Positions 42,386 to 55,000 of a DNA stretch of 64,000 bases are shown piece after piece; position 1 is the stretch's first letter; each line of letters opens with the position of its first letter. Below the pieces are notes generated by a model. The model did not search any database. It was not told the DNA's origin and was given only the letters and a program-made list of their open reading frames with translations. Made by a program: the position numbers and the translations under genes. The DNA comes from Asterochloris sp. CNOR1 (lineage: Eukaryota; Chlorophyta; Trebouxiophyceae; Trebouxiales; Trebouxiaceae), in the NCBI GenBank assembly GCA_963969365.1, contig OZ017761.1, positions 1,922,001 to 1,986,000 on the forward strand, in the 5' to 3' direction.

Positions 42386-45300
42386 ATGTGCAGCATGGAG
42401 TCTCCTCGGAAGCATGACCTGTTGCAGGCTGATGTCGAAGGTGGCCTGAGGATGGCTCGCATGGCAGCAGCATCTCAGGTGGCCCCATCTCAGCCTGGTG
42501 CCCCCAGACAGCTCAACCATGCTGTGCAGTCTGATGTCAAGGACATTCTGGGAGTGGTTCGCGGCACAGATGGCACTCCCTCCCGCTCAGCGCCCAAGAA
42601 GGAGAAGATGAAGCGGCCAGAGGGCATGAGCCGGGAAGCCTTTGCCCTGTTGGGGGACTCCCACCCCATTGCGCCTGTGGTGGAGCTGAGCAAGAAGGCG
42701 GAGCTCAAGGGGCTGAAGGAGAAGCGCAAGATCTCGAGCCCCAAGGGAACGGTGAGCAAGCAAGACCAGGTTAAACATCTCATACTCAGGGGAGCTGAGT
42801 AGGCGGGCAGGCCACGCTGGTCACGTTGGAGGGCATGCTGCACCTTCTGCTCAGCTTGCAAGGCTTGCCGCACTGATGAAGGTTGCATGGATCCTCAGCA
42901 CAGCAGAGCAGGCTCGTGGAACTTGGCACTTGCCACACATCTGCCAGCAGGTCCTCATCAAGGAACAGGCAGCACTGCAGAGCGCTGTCCTGGCTGTGGG
43001 CTTTGCATGTCACCATGCCCACCCGCCAGCCTTGCCCCCAGCCGGAGAACCTGTTGTCAGTCAGGACTGCATGTGTTGGTCACTTGGTACCCCCTCCCGC
43101 GCTCTGAGAGCATGCAGTGACTGGCATTGTTGCCGCCTCTACATGCAGCATGCTGACTTGGCCCTCAGCACCTTGTCTCCTACACTTTATCGGCTTTGGA
43201 TGGCAGCGGGGAATTTCATCCTGTCAAGATGCTGTTGACCTGGGTGACCGTCCGCCATCTAGGCATCCTGACCTCATATTCAAAAACCTGATTGAGCACA
43301 TCAACTCAGTTTTTGGCGTTGTTTGCAGATTGTTAGAAAGCAGATCACCTCCTGTCCCCTAGGGCACCTCGACCTAAGGCTGAAACATTGCATCAACATC
43401 ACAATATACTTCCCCTTCTGCTTGCAGTCCTGTGGGTGGACGACCTCCCACGCCCCCATGGACTCCTGACCAGGAGTACTGGTGCAACAAGCCTTGTCCA
43501 CCCCATCAGCCTTTCAGCGTTTTCTGCAGGTGCTCTGGAAATGGATGACATTCAACCCTCCTGGGCGCCCTGATCTGAAGCTGGAGCACTGGACCAAAGT
43601 CCTGAAAGATGCTGTGACGGGGCGCTTGAAGGTGGACGAAGAAGAGTACCCGTTCAAGAAGTTCAACAAAAAGGTGTGGCTCAGCTTCATCTAAAACTGC
43701 GTGGTTTATTGTGTGACAATGGGAGGGACGCAGGGACGCCCACAGCTTCTGTAGAGCTCTCTTGGCACAGAGAAGGTAAGGGCACAGCAGCGACGCCACT
43801 ATTCTGGATCAGGTGGTCTGCCAGTGGGGGGGCCATTAGCAGATGCAGCTGGGCAGCCATCGTCAGCTCCTGGCTGCCTGTGCAAACCAGGTTGCCAGGG
43901 GAACTGCACAACTGGTGGGCCTGTCTGGCAGCTGCACAGTTCAGGGCACACAGCAGCAAAGCATTGGTGGGACCTTTCATCTCCAAACTCAATTGGCGGG
44001 GTCCCCTGACCTGCTGCAGCTGGTTTCTTACAAGTTGACATGAAGAATAGAAGATGTAAAATGGCGGGATGCTCTGATCTGCTGCAGCTGCTTGCAGGTT
44101 TGACTTTTAGATAAGAAGATGTGATGTGGGGGTTCTCTGACCTGCTGCAGCTGCTTTCATTACATATGACATGAGGAGCAGAAGTTGTGATATTTCCTTG
44201 ATGGCTCCCCAGGAGGACAGGCGTCTCCCTAGGACTCTGAGCAATCAGGTCACCTGCTGTGTCTGAGTGTGCCCTGCTCCTTCATGCTGCAGCTCACGGT
44301 TCTGAAGTACAACGATGAAGAGTGGGAGGATGTGTTGGTGCGCGATGCAGACTGGAGCCGTGAGGAGACAGACTACCTCCTGGACCTCTGCCAGCGGCTG
44401 GACCTGCGCTTTATGGCCGTTGCAGACCGGTATGAGGTGAGCTCTGACCGTGGCAGCCAGGGTTTCCCCTTTCACACCGGTGTGAGGCAAGCTCTGATGC
44501 TGTTGATTGCGGTTCTAGGGTGATGTGAGCTGGACTGGCTGCAGCTTGAATGGTTGCAGCTGTGAACGCCGGCATGGCCTGTGGCAGAGGCTGGCCATGG
44601 CAGGGATGAGGCCAGCTCAGACGCTGCTGGCAGGATCTGGCTATGTAAGAGCTTGTTGCAAAGCAGCTTGTATTGCGCTGATGCTGTGACAGCGTGGCCA
44701 TTGCAGCTGCACAGAACAGTGTGGGCTGTGCGAGAGACTGGCAATGACAGTGGCAGAGCGATTGAGGTGAACTCTTGGACAAGCAGCTTGCAAGGCCCTT
44801 GAGAAGAGCTGGGTTCCAAGGTTGCACAGCCAGCACCGACTGCTGGCTGGCTGCACAGCAGCCTTCAAGGACTCCTGTGTAGATGCTGGTGTGGGATTTG
44901 CAGAGGCAGCACCCGCACAGCATGGCAGATGCTGATCAACATGAGGTCAGCCAGCCTCATGATGGAACAGAGTGCCATACAGTACTTGACTCATGCAGAG
45001 ACAGCCTGGCTGCACAGTGGGCGGCACAATTCAGCCAGCTGAGTGGCGCACTTACCTTCTGGAACAAGTGCCCTGTTACTGCTGCTGATGTCTGCAGGTC
45101 CTCCAGCAAGCCGCTCCCCAGGACCAGCAAGTTGTACCATTTGGCCTGGATTCATGCAGTTGGGCGCCAGCCGCAGCTTGCAGGAAGGCAAGCTGACGCT
45201 CAGCCAAGGTAGTGTGCAACATCAGATGTATGACTTCTTACGCTTGCAGTCCCCTCTGCAGTTCCCCGGTGGCAAGCCGCGGTCCCTGGAGGACCTGAAG

Positions 45301-48300
45301 GCGCGGTACTATGCAGTGGCGCGCCAGCTACTGGTGGGGCGGGAGGGCGCCGAGGACTGTGTGGCCAACCATGTCCTGATTAAGCACCCCTTCAACCCAG
45401 TGCATGAGAGGTGGGGCCAGGCTGTGGACTCTTGGCCAAGCACTGCTGTAACCCTGTGCACGAGAGGTGGGGGCCCCGGGGTAAGCAGCCCTGATCAAGC
45501 ATCCTTGAAACCCCTGCGCAAGACTGGTGAGAGGTTCTGGGCTGTGCAGAACCTTGCAGATGCCAGAGAGGGTGGGGCATGCTGTGGTTAGCCGCCTGCC
45601 CAGCCCCTGTGTTTCCCTCTTCCAGTCCATGCATGAAGCCTGCACCTGTGCATCCCTGCTGCCGGATGCTCGCCGCCAAGCAACGCTTGTCCACCTCAAT
45701 ATCTTGTGCTGCCCCACAGGGACAGGAAGAGGGCACTCGAGTTCATGATGCAGCGCACAGCCCAGCAGGATGCCGAGGAGAACGCCATTCTGGAGCAGGC
45801 GCGTAAGATTGAGGCCGACCGCCGTGCAGAGGACGCGGCCCGCCAGCAGGAAGAGGCAGCCAGGGCAGGTGGGTCTGCAGGTGCAGCTGTGCCAATGATG
45901 CCATCACAGAGTATCATCCTCCCATCTTGTGGTCTCGACAGGTTCTAGGGCAGCTTCCTCGAGAGAGGGCTTCAGCGAGTCCAGAGCCACCTATCATGCA
46001 GCACTCATATGTGGAGCACACTGCCTTTTAACAAGAGAAGGCTGCAAGGGCTGGGGCTGCAGCCGGGACGAGAATGCTGTCTCACATCGTCAATTGAAAC
46101 TTGGGCTGGTCGTTACCAGCTGGAAAGCAGTGTCTTTGTCACAGACGGGGCTCCACCCCGCCACCAATCATGTGGTAGTCAGTTCATGGTGTAGAATCCG
46201 CTGCTCACCATTTGAATAATGCTGCTATGACAAGCGGGCTGTACTCATATGATGCATGACAGCCACGACAGGGCTCAAGCTGCCTGTGGTGGGGGTTCAT
46301 CCGCAGGTTGCATGGTGGTGGCTTCAGGCTGGAGCCATGGCTGCGCACCAGCTTGTGGGTTGTGTGGGTATGTGCTCAACCAGAACAAGGCAGCCAGAGC
46401 AGGTGGTAGCAGCCGAGCGGAAAGCCTTCTGAATGAGATCAGGCAAGTTAATAACGATCCTGGCGTTATCAAACGTGCTGCCTTGTCAGTGCCCGATCCG
46501 CAGCCAGCCAGCGCGCAACCAGGCCCTGCCAGCCTCCTTGACTGGGCCAGCAAGCTGCCCGGCTGAAGGTGCATGTTGTGCACTGTGCAGGGCCCCCTGC
46601 CCAGCCTGCAGCCATCGCACAGGCCCTGCCAGCCTCCCTGACAGAGCCGGCAGCGCCCATGGAGATCTCAGAAGAGCCTGAGGAGGGGCAGAGCTCGCTA
46701 TGGAACGCAGAGGTGTGTTGAACGAGGGGTGTGGTGGGGTGTCACACATTGATGGGTCACACTTCCATGGTACACCTGCCAGCCTGGAAGAAGATGCTCC
46801 TGTTGCTGGTCACTTTGTGCTGCTGCTAGTGCGCCCTGTGGGCTTGGGCAGGAGCAGGAACGCTGTGGCATGGATGACCTGCTTTGTCAGCCTGCAAGCA
46901 ACAGGCAGAAATACAGGGTTATTGGGCTCCTCCGGCACAGGCCATGATGCTGCTGCCTGCCCTGCCCCTGAGGAATAAGGAGGCTCCAGATATGCTGTCC
47001 TTTGCTGGCAGCCTGCTACAAAACGCCCTCGCCTCCTGATGCAGATGAATCCAGAGTGACCAGAGCCACTTACTGTGCTGTGCCTGGTAGCAACCGTCAG
47101 CATTTCCCACTTTAACTTCACGCAGTGCAGCTGACTCTGCCTGAGAAGCCTGGCTGGTGCAGCTGCCTGAAGACATCCCGTGTCTCGTGGCGCAGGTAAA
47201 GCTGGGGTGGCCTGAGGCGCTGTGCCTGCAAGCAGTGGTCCGCAGATGCAACCCATGATCTCATGCAGTGCAGCTGGCTGGGATCACCCTTGTCTCATGG
47301 TGCAGGTGCAGCCGCTATGGCTTTGGCAGCCTGTCATGCTTGCCTGCAGCGCCCTGACCACAAGCATACAACGTCTCGCGGTGCAGGTGAAGCCAGAGTG
47401 GCCCGACAAGCCTGGGATGGTGGCGCGGCGGGCTCACTGCGACGCCATGGCTGCCAAGCAGTTGGAAGCCCTACCTGCAGGCTCCAGGTGACTCGGAACT
47501 GCTGGAGTTCCGCTGCCTGCTGGAGTTCTGTTGCCTGCTGAAGGTCCGCTTCCTGCTGGACCCTCATGCTTAGGGGTGCTCGCTCGGCGCCTGTTGCCCC
47601 GGCTGATGCTCGAGGGGTGCTTGCTCGTGTGTCCTGCCCTGCTTCATGAGTGGGGGGTACTGGATGCCCGAGAGAATTGGACCTCACAAGGGACTGTTGT
47701 GCTGTGCGGTGCAGGGTGCCCAAGCTGGTAGACTCGACAATGGCAGAGTTGGGCGTGAGTGGGCCGCCCGACATCGCCACCCGTGCAACGTGTGGAGCCT
47801 ACCTCGCGCTGCGTGCGGAGGTTATTGCGCTGCAGGAGCTGAAACGGCGGCTGGCCAACAAGTAAAGCTCCTGGGTATTTCTGGGCTTCTTGGGTCCCAC
47901 AGGGCCTCATAATCAAGCTGAAGTGGTTGTGCTGCAGGAGCCCGTGAGCAGCGTGGCCAACTGATCCCTGCAGTCTGTCTGGGGTGTGTGTGCTTCTGCA
48001 TTTGATCATCTTGTTTGGCAGGGACCTTTGCTCTGCGTGACATCATGCTTTTGAGAAGAAGACATCTGTATGAGACCTTCTCGTGGGACAGAGATCGTTG
48101 AGCTACAACAGCACATGAATGACTGGCAGGGTGCTGAACAACTGCACCAGTTCTGTGCCTTCATTAAAGCTCATCCTCTGATAATGCTCACCCTCTGTGG
48201 CTGACAGCGTGACATGATTGGCGGTCAAGCCTGACTGCATGAACAGGTGATGGCTTGTCTTTGACAGCGCTGCTGCTTTGCCGTGCAGGGCGGGCCTTGA

Positions 48301-48941
48301 TGAGGGTGCAAGGAGTAAAGGCAAAAGCAAGGTGGGGGCCAAGGTCCAGGCTGCCGCAGCCTCGATAGTGGGTCGCAACTGACCTGGGCTGGCCCTGTCC
48401 CACCTGTTGCATGCCTGTCTGCACCGCCTCTCTGCAGATGCACTGTCTATTATTTGGCCAAGGCAGCACAGCTCAAAATGCACTGCAGGTAGCTTGCATG
48501 CCTGTCTGCTCCTCTCTCTGCAGCTGCCCCCTGTGTGTAAGTGTCTCTCCATCAGCTGGATTCAGGACGGTTGTTCAGGACAGGACGTATTGCATCCCTG
48601 CAGGTTAGGTATGACGACGGTGTTGATGATGACACCCCAGCACCAGTTGCTAAGAGGCCGCGCATCACCAAGAGGTATGCTTGCAGCTGCAGTTGTGTGC
48701 TGATTGCTTGCTCTGCTGCTTTTACACCAGGAAAGTATGCTCAAAAAGTCTTAGCTCTGTTGCAGATTTCTTGACGACTGAGCTGATGAGAGAGCTGAGA
48801 TCTGAAGCCTTGTACAACTCTTTCGGACGCATGCTCAGTCAGAATCAGCCCACAGACGCCCCCCCTCTGCCCCAGCTTGGAACTTGCTCTGTCATTGACA
48901 TCCTCAGCATCCCCTGCCTGTGCAGCAACTCCTGCCCCTAA
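42386..48941 (+). CDS. SWC4: SWC4/DMAP1-type SANT-domain chromatin protein
   Basis: Eleven exons keep one frame: 42386-42751, 43530-43673, 44293-44436, 45250-45410, 45720-45868, 46591-46712, 47387-47487, 47715-47861, 48289-48367, 48604-48674 and 48731-48941 (TAA). The total is 564 residues. SWC4/DMAP1 is shared by SWR1 (H2A.Z deposition) and NuA4 (histone acetylation) complexes. Visible motifs: SDVKDILGVVRG near the N-terminus, PEGMSREAFALLG, WMTFNPPGRPDLKLEHW, then the SANT-like block LKYNDEEWEDVL / DWSREETDYLLDLCQRLDLR / FMAVADRYE, SLEDLKARYYAVARQLL, a charged coiled coil (RKRALEFMMQRTAQQDAEEN), and the C-terminal ALRAEVIALQELKRRL helix. A basic AKRPRITKR follows. The last two exons have no family counterpart that I recall. 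TGTAA lies 33 bp after the stop. An alternative is read-through at 47861 to a TAA at 47863. Confidence 0.92.
44000..44195 (+). repeat. Three repeats of about 66 bp in a DMAP1 intron
   Basis: Copies start at about 44,008, 44,072 and 44,138. Each contains TCTGA(C/T)CTGCTGCAGCTG, a T-rich stretch and a GA(C)AT(G)A(A/G)GA...AGAAG(A/T)TGTGAT-like end. They lie just upstream of the SANT exon (acceptor at 44292) and each carries CTGCTGCAG, the same acceptor core as the real one. Confidence 0.75.
44425..44640 (+). repeat. Donor-side copies of the DMAP1 SANT exon end
   Basis: The exon ends GACCGGTATGAG/GTGAGCTCTGACCG at 44436. A second copy at about 44,476 reads CACCGGTGTGAGGCAAGCTCTGATG, retaining a GC donor form. 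A weaker third at about 44,600 reads GGGATGAGGCCAGCTCAGACG. Spacing is about 50 and 125 bp. Confidence 0.7.
45375..45545 (+). repeat. Donor-side copies of the DMAP1 exon ending at 45410
   Basis: The exon end is CTGATTAAGCACCCCTTCAA, then CCCAGTGCATGAGAG/GTGGGG. Downstream, AACCCTGTGCACGAGAGGTGGGGG at about 45,450 repeats the last part. CTGATCAAGCATCCTTGAAA with CCCCTGCGCAAGACTGGTGAGAGG at about 45,490 repeats the whole block. Confidence 0.85.
47170..47400 (+). repeat. Triplicated acceptor region before the DMAP1 exon at 47387
   Basis: Units read GTGTCTCGTGGCGCAGGTAAAGC (about 47,180), TTGTCTCATGGTGCAGGTGCAGC (about 47,290) and ACGTCTCGCGGTGCAGGTGAAGC (about 47,371). Each goes on to a (G/A)(C/G)(T/A)(G/A)TGGC core. 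Only the third joins the 46712 donor in frame to give VKPEWPDKPGM. Confidence 0.85.
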
Positions 48942-49095
48942 AGGTACATTTGCTGAAGCAGGCACTTGCAGCGTGTAACAGGCCTAATACAGCAGAGCAA
49001 TACATGAAATTGATCAGCTTATGGCGCTAGCAGTTGAGCAATCCCTGCAGGCTGCAAGTACAAAAGCTGCAAACTTTTGCTTGTGCACTTCAGAC
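48942..49095. other. Short convergent intergenic region with TGTAA
   Basis: Only about 150 bp separate the DMAP1 stop from the stop of the minus-strand gene at 49096. TGTAA at 48974-48978 is the green-algal polyadenylation signal, placed 33 bp after the DMAP1 stop. I see no equivalent for the opposite gene. Confidence 0.6.
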
Positions 49096-52000
49096 TCAGG
49101 ACATATCCATGTCCATGTCATCGTTGAAGGAGGGGACTGACTGCAACTGCGGGCCTGGATGGCTTGGCAGCTGCTCTGATGGACCAAGTAGGCTCAACAG
49201 CTGCTGCGGCAGACCAGGAGGATTTGGAGGCTTCTGGGGGTGCCCTGGAATGGCCGGCACCTGCAGGCATGCATGCAGCTTGAGCATGCCAGCTTCAGGC
49301 GCAGCGGGCGCCACATAGGCAGTCTCCCTTCTGCAGCCCCACTGGTTTCTTGCATGATATGCACAGGTGGTACTGATCCCTTCTTGCTCGATTGTGTCCC
49401 TCTTTTAGCCCTGTGTATTGCAGCAAGCGTGGTCTGCACCAAAGCCAAGCACGTGCACAGCAGCGTGATCATCCTGGCCGCGAGGCAGCTAGCACAACTG
49501 GCCAGAAATTCCAGCTAGACTCACTGCCTCACCTGCAAAGGCTGCCAGGATGCCTCGCTGCCGTTGAAATGCAGCAGGAACTGCACAGCTGGCAAATCAG
49601 TAGTGCAGCAGGATGCCTGCTATTCCCCAGGAGCTGATGATCCCCATGCAGCCGCAACAACTGCGCACCACTCATGGGCAGGGCCTTTGACTCACCTGCA
49701 GCAGCGCTGGCAGAGCAGGCAGCAACGCAGGTGCAGACTGCCCGCCACTTCCCTTGGGCTGGTCCGCCCCATGCAAACCAGCTGCACCAGAAGCAGCACC
49801 AGCAGGGGCTGCCAGCTGGTGCTGCTGACTGTGCTGTTGTTGTGGCTCCTGCCAGGGCGGGAGGGAGGTCGCCCCCGCGGATGGCCCGGGCACCGCCTGC
49901 GAGCCGCTGCCTGCTGGTGCCTGCTGCGTCTGGGCAGCACCGCCCAGTTTGCGGGCCTGGCTGAAGCTGCAGGTGGCCACCTCAGCTGGACTGACAATCC
50001 CTGCAGCAGGAGAGACACACCAGAGCTTGCTGCAGGCATGGCATGGCTCTGATTGGGGGCTGCTGGCTGCAAGCATGGTCAGGGCGGTTCTGGACAAGGG
50101 GCAAGGACTGGTCACACACCGGCATTCACCAGCATATAGACTGGAAAGCCAGCCTGTGAACGGCAGGAGCTGGCAGGGCCTGACAATATGGGGTCTTGCT
50201 GGATCTCCAGTATATATGCTGGTGCATGCCGGTGTGTCACCAGCTCCTGCACTTCACAAGCTGGCAGACGGCACAGAGTCTCTGGAGGAGGGAGTGATAG
50301 CACCAGATCCAGCAGCAGGCCTCACCATCCAGCACCCTGTGCCGCAGGCCAGGAACTGCGTGGGGCCCTGCCTCACCGCCCAGGTACAGCCACAGCGCAT
50401 GCAGGCGCTGCCGATACCTGCCATCAGGAAGCAGGGTCAGTGCAGTTGTGACTTGTGTCGGAGGAGTGTTGCTAGGGTGGGGACTGCAGCGTCTGCTGCT
50501 CTGCTAGGATCGCACATCTGCTGCCCAACCTCTGACAGCAGCGAGTCTGCATGTGCACACTTGGAAGCGCCTTACTGTTCCTGATGGTGGTTCAGCAGCT
50601 AGGCAGGACTACTGACAAGAATCCCTGAGATATCCTGAGCGGCCACATGGACGCCCTCATGGAGCAGTGAGGCTGGGCCGTACAGTGCTTCAGCTCCACT
50701 TCAGCGCAGGTGGAGGGCCATCAATTAGCAGGTCTCTCAGCCTGAATATAACTCCCAGTGATAACAAGGGCCCACCTGGTCCCTGCAATGCCATTTTCTG
50801 CGCACGCCCGAAACACCTCTGCCTCCATCTGAGTGGCCGCCTGGTGACTGGTCACCTGCTTGGGGGTGCTCAGAGCAACTTGCAGGATGCAGACAGCATG
50901 GTCCCTGTCCTTATTACCTGCAGGGCAGGACAGCGCAGTTGATGAGCTGCTGCCTCGTGTGCAGCCTTGCTTACCAGGTCGGGACAACGTGATCCTCTGT
51001 CCTGATACCCTGCAGGGCAGGACAGCATGGTTGGTGATTGCGGGCTACATGTCGTGTAAGGCCTTGCTTTCAAGTTGCATGCAGCATGGTGTCTGAGGTA
51101 GAGGGTGCCTGCAGGGCAGGACAGCGAGGTAGGTCAGTGGCAAAAGGCTAGTCTTTGCGCACAGTCAAGCTTGCAAGGTCTAGACCGTATTGTCCCTATC
51201 CTGACTGCCTGTAGAGCAGGACAGCACGGTTACGAATTGGTCAGACGCTAGGCTTCAGGGGCGGCCTGGCTTGTGCAATGCAGTCTCTGTGGTCTCCAGC
51301 TTAAGCTCCTGCTGGGCAGGAAGGCGCTCGATGAGACAGGTGTCTGATGGTGGGGTGCCTGCAGTTATCCCTTGCAAGCCATGGAACGAGGGTGTGTGGC
51401 TGGCTGCCTGAGCAGGCCTTGGTTAATGCCAGCTACGCACTGCACAACTGGCAACTCTAACACTCAGCAGCCAGCGGCTTTGCCAAGGACGCTGCCGCAC
51501 AGAAGGTGCACATGGCCCTCGGCGTCCCATGCGCGCGACTCGTCAAGCGGCCATGAGTGTCTCCCTGTGAGGCACCTGCCAGCATCAGCAATGCTTCACC
51601 TGTGAAGGCCTTGAATCTACAATGGCAGGCAGCAGGGGATGCCTGGGCAGGGCAGCTGCCTGCGCGGGCGAAGCATTACCTGTGCCAGACGGGGCCTCTG
51701 CTTTGGGAGTGGCTGACTTGTGCCGCTTGACTGCCTGATGCCCACCGCCAGCCTCCACCGCCGGGCTTGGAGCAAGCGCTTGTTGCAACTTGACCCCTGC
51801 AGATACAGCCCAGGTGGGCGACAGAGAGGATGGCCGCCAACAGAGCATCACCAACCAATCGGCTGCAGGAGGATAGGGCTCAGATTGTAGGTAGCAGACA
51901 ACGCCGCCGGGAAGAGACTGGCCACCTTTTTAGTTTGCGAGTGACCCTGAGCACTGCATCCTTCATGGCAGCTATCCAAAGCTGCTTGCGCAGAGAGGTG

Positions 52001-55000
52001 TCAAGCTAGCATGTGTGCGACATGGAGCCTCCTGCAATGATCCTGAGCACGGCACCCCTTCATACTCACAGCAGCTTGTGCACAGGGCTGTCACAGTGCA
52101 GGGCGTCAGCATAGAGCCTCCTGCAATGATCCTGAGCACGGCACTCCTTCATACCCAAAGCAGCTGGTGCACAGGGCTGTCACAGTGCACGGTGGACAGG
52201 CGTTCCGGGTCAGGCCTGGCGTGTGGGCAGCGCAGCCACAGCTGTGGGTGCTCTGTGAGCTGCCTGCAGGCGCCCTCAGACTGACCTGGTGTGTGCCCGT
52301 TCTGCATCGGCGTCTTCTGCTGTTGCGCCTGCTGCTGCCCCTGCTGCTGCGCCTGCTGCTGGCCCGGCTCCCCAGCCGGCTGCTTGGGCATGTGGGCACC
52401 GCTGCTGCTGCTTGTGCCAGCCGCCTCAGCGCTGGCTGGAGCAGTCGGGTTGGGCACCGAGGCAGGGGCAGAGCCGCCTGCCGGCGTCCCGGCTGCTATG
52501 CCACTGTATGTCTGGAACCAAGTGGTGCGCTGCCGCCTGTACGAACGAGGCAAGCTTTGTCAAGGCAGCCGCACGCCATTGTGTGACCACGCAGTGCGCC
52601 CACTCAAACCTCCTGGCAACATGCTGCTGGGCTATTTACATAAGATGGCCAGACAGGAACGGCCTCGAGAGTGCAACTGGTCTTGGCCCCACAGTGACTT
52701 TGTGGGCCGCACAGGATGAGCACTGATGAAGGGTGCAAAGATGAGTCTGCCCTCAGGGCTCAACTGCAACCTTGGCCATCAACTGGCGCCCCTGGCAGCC
52801 TGTGCATTCCAAGGAATGCACCTGCTGTGGGGCCAGTCAGGTGCATCACAACTGCCTCTCTCTGGTGCATCCAAGGACTCACGTGGCTGCGTCGGCCACC
52901 CGCTGCAGCTCGGGCTCTGCCCGCTTGGCCAGTGCCCCAAAAGTGCGCCCCAGTCCTGACTTCTTCATCACCACTGCTGGCATCTCCAGGGCCTGGACGG
53001 TTTCCATGCGGGCGGCCAGCTGCAGCCATGCAGAGCTCTCTGTGGTGGTGCTGGGCATCTGGCTGCGGTCAATTACTTGAAAAGGACAGGAGAGTGCGGT
53101 GCTGGGCATGCAGCTCCGGGCTTTCACATGCCCTGTGCATGCTGTCAGCTGCAAAGTCAGCAGTGGTTGTTGCCCAGTACTCAATAAGCAAACAGATGGC
53201 CCATGCCAATGCCTCCATGTGCGCAGTCAGCTGCAGGGGCAGGGGTGTCGTGTTCAGAGGGGAATAGCAAGGCAGCACTATTTGGGGAGCCCGTTTGGTG
53301 CACATCACTGGTGTGCAGGTGGGCAGGACACGCCTGGGTCGCTCGGTGTCACCGCTTGGAGCTTTCAGGCTTACTGGTCACATTGCTCCGCACTTGGTGC
53401 AGAAACGAGGCCATGTCGGCTCAATGCTGCTTGCATCCAGCTGCAGTGCCTGGCTTGCAGACCTCCTGGTGGATAATTGCCTTACAGGTCTTCGGCTTGA
53501 GTTGTGCACAGCCCAGGCACGCAGCAGATGTGGCATTATCAGAAATGTCCCTCCATGCAGGCCTTGTCACAGGCCCATTGGGCTCACTTGGTCATGTATA
53601 GTCTCCAGTGACTTGTGCATAGCTTCCCACTCAGCCAAGGTGGCTTGAAGAGCCCGGCACTCCGCTGTGGCACGCTGCATGACATCGCTGTCTCCTGCTG
53701 CGACTGCTGCGTCTGCAGCGGGTGAGTAAGGCCATGTGACGTTTTGTCTCAGTAGTCTTGCTGAGCTCCTCTGTACATGTGGTAAGGAAGCAAGGCCGGC
53801 CACCATGGGTGCCGATGCTTTCCCGTGCTTGTGTTGGCCAGGCATATCAGTCGAACAACGCAGCTTCATGCAGACCACAGCAGCTTACCCTCCTGACATG
53901 CAGCATCCCAGAAGCCAGCACGCTGTACGCCAGGCATGTTGAGCACACGAACCCAGTGATTACTTGCCTGCAGCTGTGGCCGCCCTGCCCGATCGAATGC
54001 AGGTCTGCAGTGCCTCCCTGGCATGGCTGGATAGGTCTGCCAGCCTGAAGGTCTCATCTGCCCCAAGGCTGGGCCCTGGGGAGAGCAACCCCGCAGCCTC
54101 CGAGGAACCCTTGGCCAGGCCCAGGGTTTGGACGGCAGCATCAGAGGACCCCTTGGCAAGGGTGGCGCCTGCCTGCGGGGTGCCAGCTGCGCTCTGCTGC
54201 TTGCCATCATAGGCCTTGCGCTTCTTGCCGGTGGTGCCAGCAGCCCTGCTGGGCTTTGGGGCCTGCACAGAGCAGAGCTTGAGTCTCCACAGGTCAGACA
54301 GCACTCCGTCAGGACGCTTCCTGGCCTCGGAGGTCTGCATACAGCACCATGATGTGCATGCTGGGGGTGGTTGCAGTGGCAGCAGTCCTGCTGGGCTGCA
54401 GGGTCGGTGCAGGCAGTGTAACAGCGTCTGCCTGGCATGCAGTCTGCCTGCCTGCAGCAGCTCAGGCTGTTTGACGCTCCAGCTGATGTTGTTGAGTCCC
54501 AGTGCCAACAGGGGCGGCAGAGACATGCGAACCCTTGACCCTAACCCACAAAAGGTCCCTGACCCTGCAGCTGAGCGTGCAGTGGGTCACCTCTGCTGCT
54601 TCTGCTTCTGGCTTGGGGTCAGCAGGCGTCTCTGGCTCGGCAGGCGCAGCCTGGTCTGCTGCCTGGGGTGCTGCTGCCTCAGCCCCTGCGAGCACATGCA
54701 AGGGTGTGTCGACAGCCGCTGTCCGACAGCCCAACACCTGGCAAGTCATGCAGTGTGCCAGCGTGAATATGGCAGCTGGGCCCCGCCTGGTGCAGGATAT
54801 CATGGCCTGAGGGCAGCAGGCATCTCAAAAACCACTCATGCTGGGAGGAATGTGCGTACACCACATCCATCCCCGTGGCAAGCTGTGGCAGCAGCAGGAC
54901 TTGCCTGGTGCAGCCTCCTGCGCTGCCCCCTGTGCAGCATCCCCCTCTGCAGCTGCAGCCTGCCCTGCAGTCTCAGCAGCTGGGGTAGTTGCAGGGAGCT

